Source of the DNA: Ruficoccus sp. ZRK36
Lineage (GTDB): Bacteria > Verrucomicrobiota > Verrucomicrobiia > Opitutales > Cerasicoccaceae
DNA: 64,000 nucleotides
Direction of reading: 5' to 3'
Assembly (NCBI RefSeq): GCF_019603315.1
Contig: NZ_CP080649.1
Location: forward strand, 1,689,501-1,753,500
Position 1 is the stretch's first letter; every line of letters starts with the position of its first letter. Shown here piece after piece: positions 1 to 8,335 of this stretch. The notes beneath the pieces were generated by a model. That model had not been told where the DNA came from. It saw only the letters and a list, made by a program, of their open reading frames with translations, and did no database searches. Position numbers and translations under genes: made by a program.

Positions 1-157
1 CGGAGGCTTCGGCTGGCGCGTCGGGTTCGTCGTTGGAAAACGGTAAATCAACCTCTTCGGCGAGATCCTCCAGCTTGTCCCAGAACGCGTGGGTGGGGAG
101 GGCGCAGATGAACGGTGAGGCAATGATAAGTACGGCGAGGCGGATTAAGTGGGTCAT
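1..157 (-). CDS. Secreted protein, N-terminal part (cut by window edge)
   Basis: The reading frame starts with ATG at 157 and runs off the window at base 1, so only about 52 residues are visible. The start MTHLIRLAVLIIASPFICA looks like a signal peptide, followed by a charged region rich in Asp and Glu (FWDKLEDLAEEVD). It lies downstream of, and in the same direction as, the ExbB/ExbD-like operon and is probably its last visible member, though 135 bp of AT-rich DNA separates it from the previous gene. I do not recognise the family. Confidence 0.55.
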   Translation of the reverse strand, partial: MTHLIRLAVLIIASPFICALPTHAFWDKLEDLAEEVDLPFSNDEPDAPAEAS

Positions 158-292
158 GGCAGATTAGGTTGCGTATTTGTGTGATGCGATTTTATTAGTA
201 AATTTAATTATATGGTAATATTGGCTAATGTGCGTATTAAAAAAATATATATACAGTTTAAACAAGCATAATATTAGGGTGGAGTTCCCATG

Positions 293-766
293 TTAAAGGA
301 GGGAGAAATAGCGTATGATTCCGCGTTGCTTCATCCATTTTCTTACCTGTTGGGCCTCAAGATTATCTGGGCTTATCTGGAGTATGCGTGTGACTGCTCT
401 GCGCATTTTCTCCCAATCGCAGTTGGCGTGGGATTGACGAGCTTCGTGCCAGAGTATCCTCAGGCACAGGGCTTGCATCGTGTCGATCTCCTCAAGAAGT
501 TGTCGGGCTTCCCTGCGCCGGGTCTCATTTGCAGCCGTGTCATAGGCGTTGCGGGCGCAATATTTCGCCCCGTGAAAGTCTTCGTTGCTAAGCAGATAGC
601 GGGCGAGAACCAGATCGGCTTCAAGCGACTGGGCGGAGACGGGCGAGGGCGACTCGGCACCAATGCTTGACGCGGTGGTATGCGCCGCGACGGATGTGCC
701 GTAGACAAAGGGAATGACCAGGCAAGTGCATAGCAAGGGGCGGAGCCGTGAAAATAGTCTGTTCAT
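293..766 (-). CDS. Secreted small protein with TPR-like helices
   Basis: A 157-residue protein, unknown family. I chose the ATG at 766; a GTG two codons upstream is possible. Residues 1 to about 28 form a signal peptide ending near SVAA. The rest is mostly helical, with an ARYLLSNEDFHGAKYCARNAYDTAA segment and a closing ILQISPDNLEAQQVRKWM segment that read like degenerate tetratricopeptide units. It follows the proline-rich gene by about 50 bp and shares its direction, so it is probably in the ExbB/ExbD-like operon and acts in the periplasm. Confidence 0.6.
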   Translation of the reverse strand: MNRLFSRLRPLLCTCLVIPFVYGTSVAAHTTASSIGAESPSPVSAQSLEADLVLARYLLSNEDFHGAKYCARNAYDTAANETRRREARQLLEEIDTMQALCLRILWHEARQSHANCDWEKMRRAVTRILQISPDNLEAQQVRKWMKQRGIIRYFSLL

Positions 767-816
767 GCTCACGTATTGTGGCCTGGGAGATTTTCTTAGG
801 GTTATTAGAGGATATT

Positions 817-1530
817 TTAAAAAAAGACGGTAAAATCGACTGGGGCATTTTTTCCGCGTGACCCAAGAGCACGGTGGAGCTTCAGGGCTAGGCGAGGACC
901 GACAAGCACATACTCTCCCTCAAGAACCTGCCAGTCTCCAGGAGGTAAATCACCTTGGACGAATCCGGCTTGCAATTGACGGGTCAGGGCTTCCTCGAAC
1001 TGGGAGGTGACGGCGACTACGAGTGTCAGGCGCGCGCCTGGAAACTGTGATCGTAAACCGGAGAGGGCTTTATCGACGGATGGATCATGGTCCAGTTCAC
1101 GCAGGCGTGGGCTGAGGCCAGAGAGGCTGTGTGGTGCAATCGGACTGCTCTTCCCGCTAAGTGGGTCCACGTTTGCGAGCAGTTTTTTACGTGTACTATC
1201 GTAGATAAAAAAACGGCAGCCGAGGCGGATCATCTGCCGGGCATAGCCTTCGAACCGGATGGTTCCCCGGTAATCGGCGGCGAGCGCCGGAAGTGTCTCG
1301 GGCGGAGTATTCTGAAGGGGCGCCTCCATGGGCAGAGGCGGCAGCGGGGCCTGCTGCTGGGCGATAGGGGGAGGGAGCGGCGGAGGCGTTGGTTCTTTCT
1401 CGAAAACCTGCGGCTGGATGCTGACCCGCATGGGGTGGGTTTCCCGTTGGGTTGGTGTGTCCAGTCTCAGGCAGGCGAGAACGATAAGCACGACTGCGGC
1501 CCCCGCCGCGAATGCCCAAACTCGTTGCAT
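817..1530 (-). CDS. TonB-like membrane-anchored proline-rich protein
   Basis: A 237-residue protein with one N-terminal membrane segment (about residues 7-22) and then a proline-rich stretch (about 48-82, with PPPLPPP and PLPPLP) that could span the periplasm. This is the architecture of TonB. The C-terminal 150 residues do not show a TonB motif that I recognise, so it is TonB-like in layout only. It sits two genes after the ExbD-like gene, where a TonB partner is expected. A role as energy-transducing arm of this complex is inference. Confidence 0.6.
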   Translation of the reverse strand: MQRVWAFAAGAAVVLIVLACLRLDTPTQRETHPMRVSIQPQVFEKEPTPPPLPPPIAQQQAPLPPLPMEAPLQNTPPETLPALAADYRGTIRFEGYARQMIRLGCRFFIYDSTRKKLLANVDPLSGKSSPIAPHSLSGLSPRLRELDHDPSVDKALSGLRSQFPGARLTLVVAVTSQFEEALTRQLQAGFVQGDLPPGDWQVLEGEYVLVGPRLALKLHRALGSRGKNAPVDFTVFF

Positions 1531-1616
1531 ATGAATCCGTGGTCTTGGAGTGTACCTGCAAAGTATTTCAGACTGTCTGCGAGGCTTTGCTTTTCGGGGC
1601 CTCGGTTTGACAATCT

Positions 1617-1940
1617 CTAGCGTAAGTTCTTCAGCGCCTGCAGGCTGTTGCGCATGGCGAGGCCGAGCGGATCTTCGTCATCTGTAGGCTGCTGATTGTC
1701 CCCCGTTGGCTGATTTTCGGGTGTGTTTGTCATTTCTGGCAAGGGGGGTGTCTGCCTTGGGATATCGGCCTTTTCGTGGCTTGTGCCGGATGGCATTGAA
1801 ACCGCCGGAGAACCCTGCTGAGCCGTTTGAGCAGCTATGGGCGGCGGAGGAGTCTCTGAGCGATGGGAGGTACGATATCCGGCCCAGAAACACAGAGCGA
1901 AACCAAGCCCGAGGATAAATGTTTTAATGAGCGTTTTCAT
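1617..1940 (-). CDS. Small membrane-anchored proline-rich protein
   Basis: A 107-residue protein. I start it at the ATG at 1940 (MKTLIKTFILGLGFALCFWAGY), because this gives a clean N-terminal membrane segment; the frame is open further upstream but that part overlaps exbD-like coding. After the anchor comes a low-complexity region rich in Pro, Gln, Thr and Asn, ending in a helix (DPLGLAMRNSLQALKNLR). It lies between the ExbD-like gene and the TonB-like gene. Family not recognised. Confidence 0.55.
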   Translation of the reverse strand: MKTLIKTFILGLGFALCFWAGYRTSHRSETPPPPIAAQTAQQGSPAVSMPSGTSHEKADIPRQTPPLPEMTNTPENQPTGDNQQPTDDEDPLGLAMRNSLQALKNLR

Positions 1941-1959
1941 ATATGTTTTAATAAGGTGT

Positions 1960-2394
1960 TTAGGAGCGGGGCTGGTAGGAGAGAGAGACTTCACGGATGC
2001 CGTGTTGATACAGCTTTTCCAGCAGCCGGGCCAATTCGCCGTAGGGAACGGCGGCAGCAGCACGAAGTTCTACGGAAGCGGTGGATTCGGAAGAAAGCCG
2101 ATTCAAAAGCGCGTCCATTCCAGAAACTGGTTCCTTACCCAAGAGCAGGGATCCGTCGGCCCCCAGTGTGACGATTTCTAACTGTTCGGAGATGCCCTGA
2201 CCTTGTTGCACGGGAGCATCCAGCTCCGGTAACTCCATGGGTGGCAGGGAGGCTTCCCTGCCCGCTGATTGAGGATGGACATTGGCCAGGCTGGAGAGGA
2301 TCAGGAAAAGAAAGACCAGTACAAAAGCCAGGTCCACGAGCGTGGGATGCACGCCTGCCAGACGGCGGTTTTCGTGAAGCAGTCCCGGCATCAT
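1960..2394 (-). CDS. ExbD/TolR-like proton channel subunit
   Basis: A 144-residue ExbD/TolR family protein. The N-terminal segment HPTLVDLAFVLVFLFLILSSL matches the single ExbD membrane helix with its conserved Asp, the proton-path residue in this family. The periplasmic end (PYGELARLLEKLYQHGIREVSL) matches the ExbD C-terminal fold. Its start overlaps the stop of the ExbB-like gene by four bases (ATGA), so the two are translationally coupled. It probably forms a proton-motive-force channel in the inner membrane with that partner. Confidence 0.85.
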   Translation of the reverse strand: MMPGLLHENRRLAGVHPTLVDLAFVLVFLFLILSSLANVHPQSAGREASLPPMELPELDAPVQQGQGISEQLEIVTLGADGSLLLGKEPVSGMDALLNRLSSESTASVELRAAAAVPYGELARLLEKLYQHGIREVSLSYQPRS

Positions 2395-2927
2395 GACTTC
2401 TCCTTTGCGGGTGAGGCTTTACGTTCGAACACATGCAGAGTCGTGTCGGCGGCAATGGCCAGGACGATGCCTGCAATGGTTGAGAGCAGGGCTTGGCTTA
2501 CCAGCGGAAACACACCCAGGACGGCTGCGTTCCCGTCGGCTTCGACCTCTACGGCAAGCCTTGCCCCAGCGGCGGCCAGCGCGATAACCGTTCCCAGCAG
2601 TCCCAGCAGTGGGCCATTTCTGGAAATAAAGCCCAGGTCAAGGACGGCTGATGCTGTGGGCTCTTGCTGACTGATCGTGTGGCGGGCGATGATCCTGAAA
2701 AGCCATAGCCCCAGCGGAATCAGCCCGATGAACGCGATCCCCAATCGCTCCAGGCAGAGGCGAACAAGAGCTTCCGTTTGGGGAAGGATGCCTTCTGCCC
2801 ATGGCTCCAGGTCGAGCGGTGAGTGTCCGGCGACCCACCCCAATACGAGTCCCGCCGGAAGCATTAGCCACCATCCTGCCAGTCGGATGGGATGCGCGGC
2901 GTAAGGATATTGTGTGTCTTCAGCCAT
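2391..2927 (-). CDS. ExbB/TolQ/MotA-like proton channel subunit
   Basis: A 178-residue membrane protein. I use the ATG at 2927 (MAEDTQYPYAAHPIRLAGWW), eight bases inside the upstream gene; the frame is open further but overlaps that gene. Three hydrophobic segments are visible (about 16-33, 60-75, 105-125 plus a terminal helix). NGPLLGLLGTVIALA and SQALLSTIAGIVLAIAA match the two conserved helices of the MotA/TolQ/ExbB domain. It is short for ExbB (usually about 220-240 residues). It overlaps both neighbours, as expected in an operon. Confidence 0.82.
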   Translation of the reverse strand: MAEDTQYPYAAHPIRLAGWWLMLPAGLVLGWVAGHSPLDLEPWAEGILPQTEALVRLCLERLGIAFIGLIPLGLWLFRIIARHTISQQEPTASAVLDLGFISRNGPLLGLLGTVIALAAAGARLAVEVEADGNAAVLGVFPLVSQALLSTIAGIVLAIAADTTLHVFERKASPAKEKS

Positions 2928-3444
2928 GACGTGGGCCTCTCTGTGCCGGGCTGCGGTTGGCGGCGGATTCGTCGCTCGGGGCGGAGGGTGAACGCGTCTG
3001 AGGGGGCGGCGTGGTGTCCTGGGTCGGCTGGGGAACAAGTGTTTGTCGGCGTTGGGCGGGCTTGACGTCGAATTGACGTCCTTCTACGAATCGGCCCGAA
3101 TTTGGATCCCAGCCGGTCGTTTCCAGATAGTCGAGCGCGACGGTACGCACCGCGCCGTCCAAGTCTTTGATGGTGCCGAGTTGTGCGGTGTACAGGTACA
3201 TATCTTCGCGGGTGCTCAGGCGGACTTCCAGTGTGATCAGACGCAGAAGCATGCCCTTGAGAGCGGGGTCGCGCTGGTTTTCAAGCCAGGTGTCGGAGAT
3301 CGTTTCGATGCACTCATCGCGTTCGTTGAGCCAGCGCTCGCTCAGGGCGGCGAAGCCGGGCGGCTGTTCTGCCGCCGGAGCAGCCAGTGGGAGGAGGGCC
3401 ACGAGGGTGGCGAAACAGAGGTTCTTGAACGAAGTTTTCTTCAT
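2920..3444 (-). CDS. Secreted protein of the ExbB/ExbD-like operon
   Basis: A 174-residue protein with a clear signal peptide (MKKTSFKNLCFATLVALLPLAAPAAE). The mature part begins with about 100 residues of predicted helix (LSERWLNERDECIETISDTW) and ends in a Pro/Gln/Ser-rich disordered tail. It is directly upstream of the ExbB-like gene and overlaps it by eight bases. Periplasmic location is inferred from the signal peptide. Family unknown. Confidence 0.65.
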   Translation of the reverse strand: MKKTSFKNLCFATLVALLPLAAPAAEQPPGFAALSERWLNERDECIETISDTWLENQRDPALKGMLLRLITLEVRLSTREDMYLYTAQLGTIKDLDGAVRTVALDYLETTGWDPNSGRFVEGRQFDVKPAQRRQTLVPQPTQDTTPPPQTRSPSAPSDESAANRSPAQRGPRHG

Positions 3445-3476
3445 AGTTTTAATCCTTTCAGACTTGGCGGTTGGGG

Positions 3477-4385
3477 CTACTGGGGGACATTGCCGTTGCG
3501 GATGTTGCGCAGGATGGTCTTGTCTCCTGCGCTCTGGGTGGAGGACGGGTTGGTCAGTGACGAACTGTTGAGCACATCGCTGAAGTTGGCGTTGCGGGAG
3601 GCCACACCGTCCTGAAATGCCTTGGGGACATTGACCAGGTCGCGGTCGCCGAAGCGCACCTGGCCGAGGCGGGCGAACAGGAGTTCTGTGATGCTGACCT
3701 GCGAGGCGACTTCGAGTTGGTAGCGCTCCATTTCCAGCAGTCCCTGGACGATGGCTAATTGCGCGGCGACTTCTTCGAGCGCTTCTGTTGTGGCATTGAT
3801 CTGGTTGAGCATCCCGCCTGCATCGACGGAGGAGGTGGCTTCGAGTTGCTGGTAGAGCAGGACCAGCGTCTGTTCGGTTGTAGCCGCCTGGGCCTTGGCC
3901 TGGGGGCTGTCTAGACTCTCTCCGAGCATGCCCAGCAGCGGCCCGACACCGAGGAGCACCTGACGGATCTGGCCTCTCTGGCGGTTCATTTTTGCGGGCC
4001 CCATGACGCCGTCGCGGAAGACCTCCTGGAGCCGTTGCAAGTCCTCGTCAACAGAAAGAAGGGTGTCCATCGACTGCGCGATGAGAAGTCGGTCATTAGT
4101 GTTGAGTTCGCTCAAACCTTTGACGATTTCACTCTTAATGGCGATGCGCTCGCGCTCATCATCGGTGTCGGTCCAAGTCTCGCGGAGGGCTTCCAGTTCG
4201 CCTTTGACAGCGGTCTGGGTGCTTTCCTGTTCGCGCATGGAGGCTTCGAGGTTGGTCAGCTTGGTGTCGACGCTTTCCACGAGACTGGCCAGGATATCTC
4301 CGGTTTCTTCACGGGCATGCAGGCCGGGATGGAGCCCGAATACGAGTGAGGCAGCCAGAATGGTAAGGTGTACGTGTTTGTTCAT
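3477..4385 (-). CDS. Secreted coiled-coil protein
   Basis: A 302-residue protein starting at ATG 4385 (MNKHVHLTILAASLVFGLHPGLHA is a signal peptide). Most of the chain is long heptad-type helix (SVDTKLTNLEASMREQ; KGELEALRETW; ATTEALEEVAAQLAIVQGLL), as in periplasmic coiled-coil proteins such as YbgF/CpoB-type Tol partners, though I cannot assign it to that family. It sits second in the operon, 32 bp upstream of the next gene. The C-terminus is polar and Asn/Ser-rich. Confidence 0.65.
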   Translation of the reverse strand: MNKHVHLTILAASLVFGLHPGLHAREETGDILASLVESVDTKLTNLEASMREQESTQTAVKGELEALRETWTDTDDERERIAIKSEIVKGLSELNTNDRLLIAQSMDTLLSVDEDLQRLQEVFRDGVMGPAKMNRQRGQIRQVLLGVGPLLGMLGESLDSPQAKAQAATTEQTLVLLYQQLEATSSVDAGGMLNQINATTEALEEVAAQLAIVQGLLEMERYQLEVASQVSITELLFARLGQVRFGDRDLVNVPKAFQDGVASRNANFSDVLNSSSLTNPSSTQSAGDKTILRNIRNGNVPQ

Positions 4386-4437
4386 AAGTGATGCCTTGTG
4401 TTTGGATACGTGTGTCGAGGGAGCGTGCATCGGTAGC

Positions 4438-4989
4438 CTAGATGCGTTCGCTTGTGTCAGGAGCAGTCCGCATGAAGACGAGCCCGTCACCGTCAGGGCT
4501 GACCGGCGTGAACGTATTGTGGCGGCCCGCTGAAGTGGTACGTTGACGGTCGCGTAACTGGTACAGGCGGCGGGTTTGCTCGTCCCAGGCCGCGCGCTGG
4601 TAGCGGTCGGCGAGTTTTTCGGCGGCATCGAGAGTACGGGTAAAGCCCGTCATATCTCCGGCTTTGAGGTACTCATTGGCGGCGGCGAGGTAGAGACGGA
4701 TGTTCAGTTCGTTGCGGCGGCTCTTAACCTCTGTGGCTTTGCTTTCGAGCAATTGGGCGGCATCGAAGTGGCGACCTTCCGCCCCAAGTGAAACGGCGAA
4801 CGCCGTGACCGCCTGCACGTCCTCACCTTCTGGTGCTACCTGGGTATTCCAGCCAGAGGTATTTTCAAATCCGATACGGCTGTAAGGGGTGGGGGAAGCT
4901 TCCGGTTGCGGGCTTGAGCAAGCGCTCAGAGTCAGGAATCCACTCAGGGCGAGCGCACCGCCCAGTGTCTGTACATAGTGTTTTTTCAT
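4438..4989 (-). CDS. Lipoprotein heading the envelope operon
   Basis: A 183-residue lipoprotein. The ATG at 4989 gives MKKHYVQTLGGALALSGFLTLSAC, a signal peptide with lipobox LSAC, so Cys24 is the likely lipidated residue. The mature part holds helical repeats (FDAAQLLESKATEV; LYLAAANEYLKAGD; RTLDAAEKLADRY) that look TPR-like. It is the first gene of the minus-strand operon and is divergent from the sigma-factor gene at 5130. Confidence 0.65.
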   Translation of the reverse strand: MKKHYVQTLGGALALSGFLTLSACSSPQPEASPTPYSRIGFENTSGWNTQVAPEGEDVQAVTAFAVSLGAEGRHFDAAQLLESKATEVKSRRNELNIRLYLAAANEYLKAGDMTGFTRTLDAAEKLADRYQRAAWDEQTRRLYQLRDRQRTTSAGRHNTFTPVSPDGDGLVFMRTAPDTSERI

Positions 4990-5129
4990 GGTATGAATGG
5001 GTTGGTGTTTGCGGGGTATTGCGGAGTTCAAGTGTTTCTTACGGGAAATTTTTCAGCGTGAGTGAGACAAGGAGGAAGGGATATCTTTTGTTTGACCTGA
5101 GCATGCTTTCATGAAATGGAAATCGCCCT
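4990..5129. promoter_or_regulatory. Divergent promoter region, envelope operon / sigma factor
   Basis: This 140-bp spacer separates the minus-strand ExbB/ExbD-like operon from the plus-strand ECF sigma-factor gene. It must hold the promoters of both units. I cannot pick the -35/-10 elements with confidence. The divergent arrangement makes it natural to ask whether the sigma factor controls the envelope operon. Confidence 0.4.
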
Positions 5130-5720
5130 ATGGAAGAAACCCGGACATCATTATTGGAACGGGTGCGTTCATCCGACAGATGCGCGTGGGAAGATTTTTA
5201 CCGCATCTATTGGGAGCCGATTGTGCGCTATGCCAGAAAGCTCGGAGTAAAGGAGCCGGATGCTTACGATGTTCTTCAGGAGACCATGGTCGTGCTGATG
5301 GATGTGCTGCCGCGCTTTCGCTATGATCGGTCGAAGGGGCGCTTTCGTAACTTTCTGCTCACGATCGTTCACCGTAAGTGCCTCGCTGCATTCAGACGCG
5401 GCAAACGCCGTCAGGAAACCTCGTGGGAAGCGCTGGGTGAGCCCGCCGAGCCCACGCCAGAGCCTGTTGACCCGAACGAAAGCCTGTGGCGCGAGTCACT
5501 CATGCACGAGGCATTACGGCGACTGGAGGGAGATTCTCGCATTCGCCCGGCGACTTTGGCTGCTTTTCGCGAATATGCCTTGGAAGGACAGTCCGCGTCT
5601 GAGGTCGCAAAAAAATACGGGCTAAAGGAGAACGCGCTCTACCAGATCCGTAACCGAATGGTTAGCCGATTGAGCGAGGAGGTCGAGCAGTTGGCGCGAA
5701 TGGCGGACCTCAGGGAATGA
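5130..5720 (+). CDS. ECF-type RNA polymerase sigma factor
   Basis: A 196-residue sigma-70 family protein of ECF size. Region 2 is visible at about residues 5-80 (LERVRSSDRCAWEDFYRIYWEPIVRYARK, then DVLQETMVVLMDVLPRF and GRFRNFLLTIVHRKCLAAFRR). Region 4 is at about 130-190 (REYALEGQSASEVAKKYGLKENALYQIRNRM, a helix-turn-helix that reads the -35). No anti-sigma gene with an obvious zinc motif is adjacent; the next gene encodes an FHA protein instead. Confidence 0.87.
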   Translation: MEETRTSLLERVRSSDRCAWEDFYRIYWEPIVRYARKLGVKEPDAYDVLQETMVVLMDVLPRFRYDRSKGRFRNFLLTIVHRKCLAAFRRGKRRQETSWEALGEPAEPTPEPVDPNESLWRESLMHEALRRLEGDSRIRPATLAAFREYALEGQSASEVAKKYGLKENALYQIRNRMVSRLSEEVEQLARMADLRE

Positions 5721-5817
5721 ATCGCAGGTTTGCTCCTGCCTGATGTAGGATGGAGCGACCTTGAGAATATTTAACATATGCCGTAAGAAACTCGATGGGG
5801 AAACAATACGTGGGACA

Positions 5818-6369
5818 ATGAATAAAAAACATAAATGGGAACCTTCACTTGACTTGCTGGCACAGACCATGAAGGAGACGCCGGGTGCACCGTTGGCTTT
5901 GTTTGACCGCCTGAAGTTTGCTTCAGAGCTCATCGCCGAAATGAACGGAATGATGCCCTTTGCTGCATGCTTGGCTTATCGTGGGTCCGGCCGAGTGGTT
6001 AATTCCTGCGGCCTGGAAAAAGTGCGGACAGTGGTTGGACGATCGGAGTCTGCGGAGTTGTGTGTAGCTGGAGACAGGCGGTTGTCGCGTCGGCATTTTG
6101 CGATTTCCCGGCATGGCCAAGACTATACGGTTGAAGAACTCGGTTCGACCAATGGAACCTGCGTCAATGCTGAAGCGCTCAAGCAGCCGCGCCTGCTTCG
6201 TTCCGGAGACCTGATAGAGGCTGGCAGTTGTGTCTTTGCTTTTATTATCGCATCGGATTTGGAGGAATATGCGGGAGTCACGCTACAAAATAACTCTTCT
6301 ACACTGATGGATAATAGTCCTGATCCTATTTTGTCCGATCAGAAATTAATCCCTGATGAGGAGGGCTGA
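5818..6369 (+). CDS. FHA-domain protein
   Basis: A 183-residue cytoplasmic protein when started at ATG 5818; a TTG start at 5761 would add 19 residues. The FHA domain is at about residues 65-140, with the hallmark residues VVGRSESAELCV, RRLSRRHFAIS and STNGTCVN (Gly-Arg, Ser-x-x-His and Asn-Gly). FHA domains bind phosphothreonine peptides. No Ser/Thr kinase gene is present nearby, so the partner is unknown. Placement right after the sigma factor suggests it may act in the same signalling route. Confidence 0.8.
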   Translation: MNKKHKWEPSLDLLAQTMKETPGAPLALFDRLKFASELIAEMNGMMPFAACLAYRGSGRVVNSCGLEKVRTVVGRSESAELCVAGDRRLSRRHFAISRHGQDYTVEELGSTNGTCVNAEALKQPRLLRSGDLIEAGSCVFAFIIASDLEEYAGVTLQNNSSTLMDNSPDPILSDQKLIPDEEG

Positions 6370-6449
6370 TTGCCTTTATCATGCTCTCCGGCGTGTCTAT
6401 TAAATTACCGGAATAAGCGTCGTTTAACCATAAGCAATCTGTATTCATA

Positions 6450-7415
6450 ATGAAAAATCTAATCCTTTTAATTTCTCTGTTTTTGTCTGCCGCATCTTCA
6501 ATGGCCTATGTCAAGCCCGTGGACGCGACATCGTCTGGAGCCGAGCTGCCAGCCGTCTTCCAGGCGGCCTCCCCGAGAGAGAGGATCAAGGCGATCCGTG
6601 TGGCGGAACTCGATGCCACTCGCAAGCTGGTTGAACGCATTTATGGCGTGTCCATCAATTCCGACACCGTGGTTTACGACTTGGTCTTGGCTGACGACCA
6701 GGTCGGGGCAGCCGTGAATAACCTGATCCGTGGCGTCAGAACGGCCGAGGGGCCGATCTATCAGGAAGACGGCCAGGTATGGGTGTTGAAGGAGGTTAAG
6801 CTCGCCACTGTTATTGAGGAAATCAAGAAGACCGTGAGACGCACCTATAAAGAGGGCAAACAGGTTACCGAGGAAGAATTGACGACGGTGACGCGCGAGC
6901 ATGGTCACACGACTCTGGATGCTCTCGGCAATGGCGCATTGCCTGGGACATCCGGGTTGAAGAAGATTCAGGCTAAACGGGCTGCCGAAGTCGATGCTTA
7001 TCGCCGCTTGGCTGAGCGTATGCTCGGGGTACAAATAACTTCGACGACCACGGTCAGGGATATGGCTCTGCGTTCGGATAAAATTCAGGCAAGGCTGGCG
7101 CAGGTTCTTAAAGGGGCCAAGCCGATTGATGTCGTTTATTCCGATGACGGTTCATGCACAGTCACCATGCAGATTAAGCTGGCCGACATCTACCATGTGA
7201 TCGAGCACTACGACAGCGAAGATAAATCTATTCTCAAGAGCGATATCGAAACCGATACGCGTACACTGACCGAGAGCGGTTACGGGTTGGCCCGGCTCGA
7301 CGTGGAACTTCCCGATGGGCCTGTATCGGATGGGGAAAGTAACGTAAAATCGGCTTTTCCTGAAACCACAATCGTGATTCGAAAGCTGGTGGGAACCGCT
7401 GTTGTCGCCGATTGA
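6450..7415 (+). CDS. Secreted protein with two LPP20-like domains
   Basis: A 321-residue protein with a signal peptide (MKNLILLISLFLSAASSMAYV). Two copies of an LPP20/FlgT-N-like unit are seen at about residues 46-125 and 171-250. Both share the pattern K-A-x-R-A-A-E-x-D-A-x-R-x-L-x-E-R-x-x-G-V-x-I, then T-x-V-x-D and a V-K-L-A-x-I-x-x-x-I end, so the protein arose by internal duplication. It is followed nine codons later by a lipoprotein gene. An envelope role is inferred. Confidence 0.72.
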   Translation: MKNLILLISLFLSAASSMAYVKPVDATSSGAELPAVFQAASPRERIKAIRVAELDATRKLVERIYGVSINSDTVVYDLVLADDQVGAAVNNLIRGVRTAEGPIYQEDGQVWVLKEVKLATVIEEIKKTVRRTYKEGKQVTEEELTTVTREHGHTTLDALGNGALPGTSGLKKIQAKRAAEVDAYRRLAERMLGVQITSTTTVRDMALRSDKIQARLAQVLKGAKPIDVVYSDDGSCTVTMQIKLADIYHVIEHYDSEDKSILKSDIETDTRTLTESGYGLARLDVELPDGPVSDGESNVKSAFPETTIVIRKLVGTAVVAD

Positions 7416-7451
7416 CCAGCGATCGTGAAATTTGTGTTGAAAGGAGCACCT

Positions 7452-7640
7452 ATGAAGACTCTGTACCAAACTATTTTTCTCGTGCTGCTGGTCACAATGG
7501 CCGGCTGTTCAACTCCGCAATCCCGTTATGAAGAAGGCTCCTACACGGAAGTCGAATCACAGACCGATGGTCGGACATACTCATATGAGCCGGTGGTGGG
7601 AGCTGATGAAGAGTTTATTGAGGAGGAAAACGGGGGCTAG
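7452..7640 (+). CDS. Small lipoprotein
   Basis: A 62-residue lipoprotein with signal MKTLYQTIFLVLLVTMAGC; the lipobox MAGC makes Cys19 the likely acylated residue. A good ribosome site (AAAGGAG at about 7439-7445) precedes the ATG at 7452 and fixes the start. The mature part is acidic and tyrosine-rich and ends EEFIEEENGG. It closes the plus-strand group that begins with the sigma factor. Family not recognised. Confidence 0.65.
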   Translation: MKTLYQTIFLVLLVTMAGCSTPQSRYEEGSYTEVESQTDGRTYSYEPVVGADEEFIEEENGG

Positions 7641-7772
7641 CCTAATTCATCATATGGCAGCTCGCGTTGTTAGGACACTCGATTAACTTCGTTGGACTCG
7701 GGCATTGAGGACGGCACTTAGGTAAGCGTGTGAAGACCGGTAGTAAGCTAGAATAACCTTTTCGATATCTTA

Positions 7773-7861
7773 AAGCGCGCGAAGAATGCTTTGCAGCACA
7801 AGAGCCAGGAGTATCCCGGACTGTGTTATCCGAAGATCACGCGTCTGCTCCGGCCTGGGTA
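7773..7861 (+). pseudogene. Possible transposase fragment (IS3-like OrfB)
   Basis: A short plus-strand frame reads ALQHKSQEYPGLCYPKI then TRLLRPG before a stop at 7859. The pattern of x-Y-P-x-L-x-Y-P-K-I-x-R-L-L followed by Gly-Trp is typical of the helix-turn-helix part of IS3-type OrfB transposases. The Trp and a GERV motif continue in another frame after the stop. Only about 30-45 residues are recognisable, so this is a tentative remnant. Confidence 0.35.
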
Positions 7862-8308
7862 AGTGGTTCGGGAGAGCGCGTATCCGCGTGCTTTCAGCGA
7901 TGTGTGTTAACAACTGAGTTGGTCCCCTTGTTCGGGGTTTGAAATACGATCTCTCGAAGCTCCAAGTAGGGATTGTCTAGAGTTCCTTCGAGGAGCGTTT
8001 GAAGAAGGAGGTGCAGGTTTTGTTAGCGCCCGTTTTTAGCCGTGAATTTGCGGCTACGCTATCGTTGAAAACGGTGGCCGAGACCAAGTTCGTCCAGCCT
8101 CTAAGTATTTTGTTCAAGAGGCGACGCGAACGTCATATTGATCACCGTTTGGGGTGGTGGTGGCAATATGTGGACTCGCATTATTGGCCACGGGTTGTTT
8201 GTGGCCAACCTGTAAGGAGGCTGCTAATCGCACTGATTTTGTGTGTCGTTGGGCATGCCTCCGCGCTAGTTTTGAGTGGTAAGTCGGGTGGACTTGCCAC
8301 GAATACCC

Positions 8309-8335
8309 GGGAGGCGTTTTGCCTCTCCTTTTTAG
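8309..8335 (+). terminator. Rho-independent terminator, no intact gene upstream
   Basis: GGGAGGC pairs with GCCTCTCC (one G-U) around a GTTTT loop, followed by TTTTT. It faces the plus strand. No supported plus-strand gene precedes it within 650 bp, so it may belong to a lost gene or a non-coding transcript. Confidence 0.5.
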
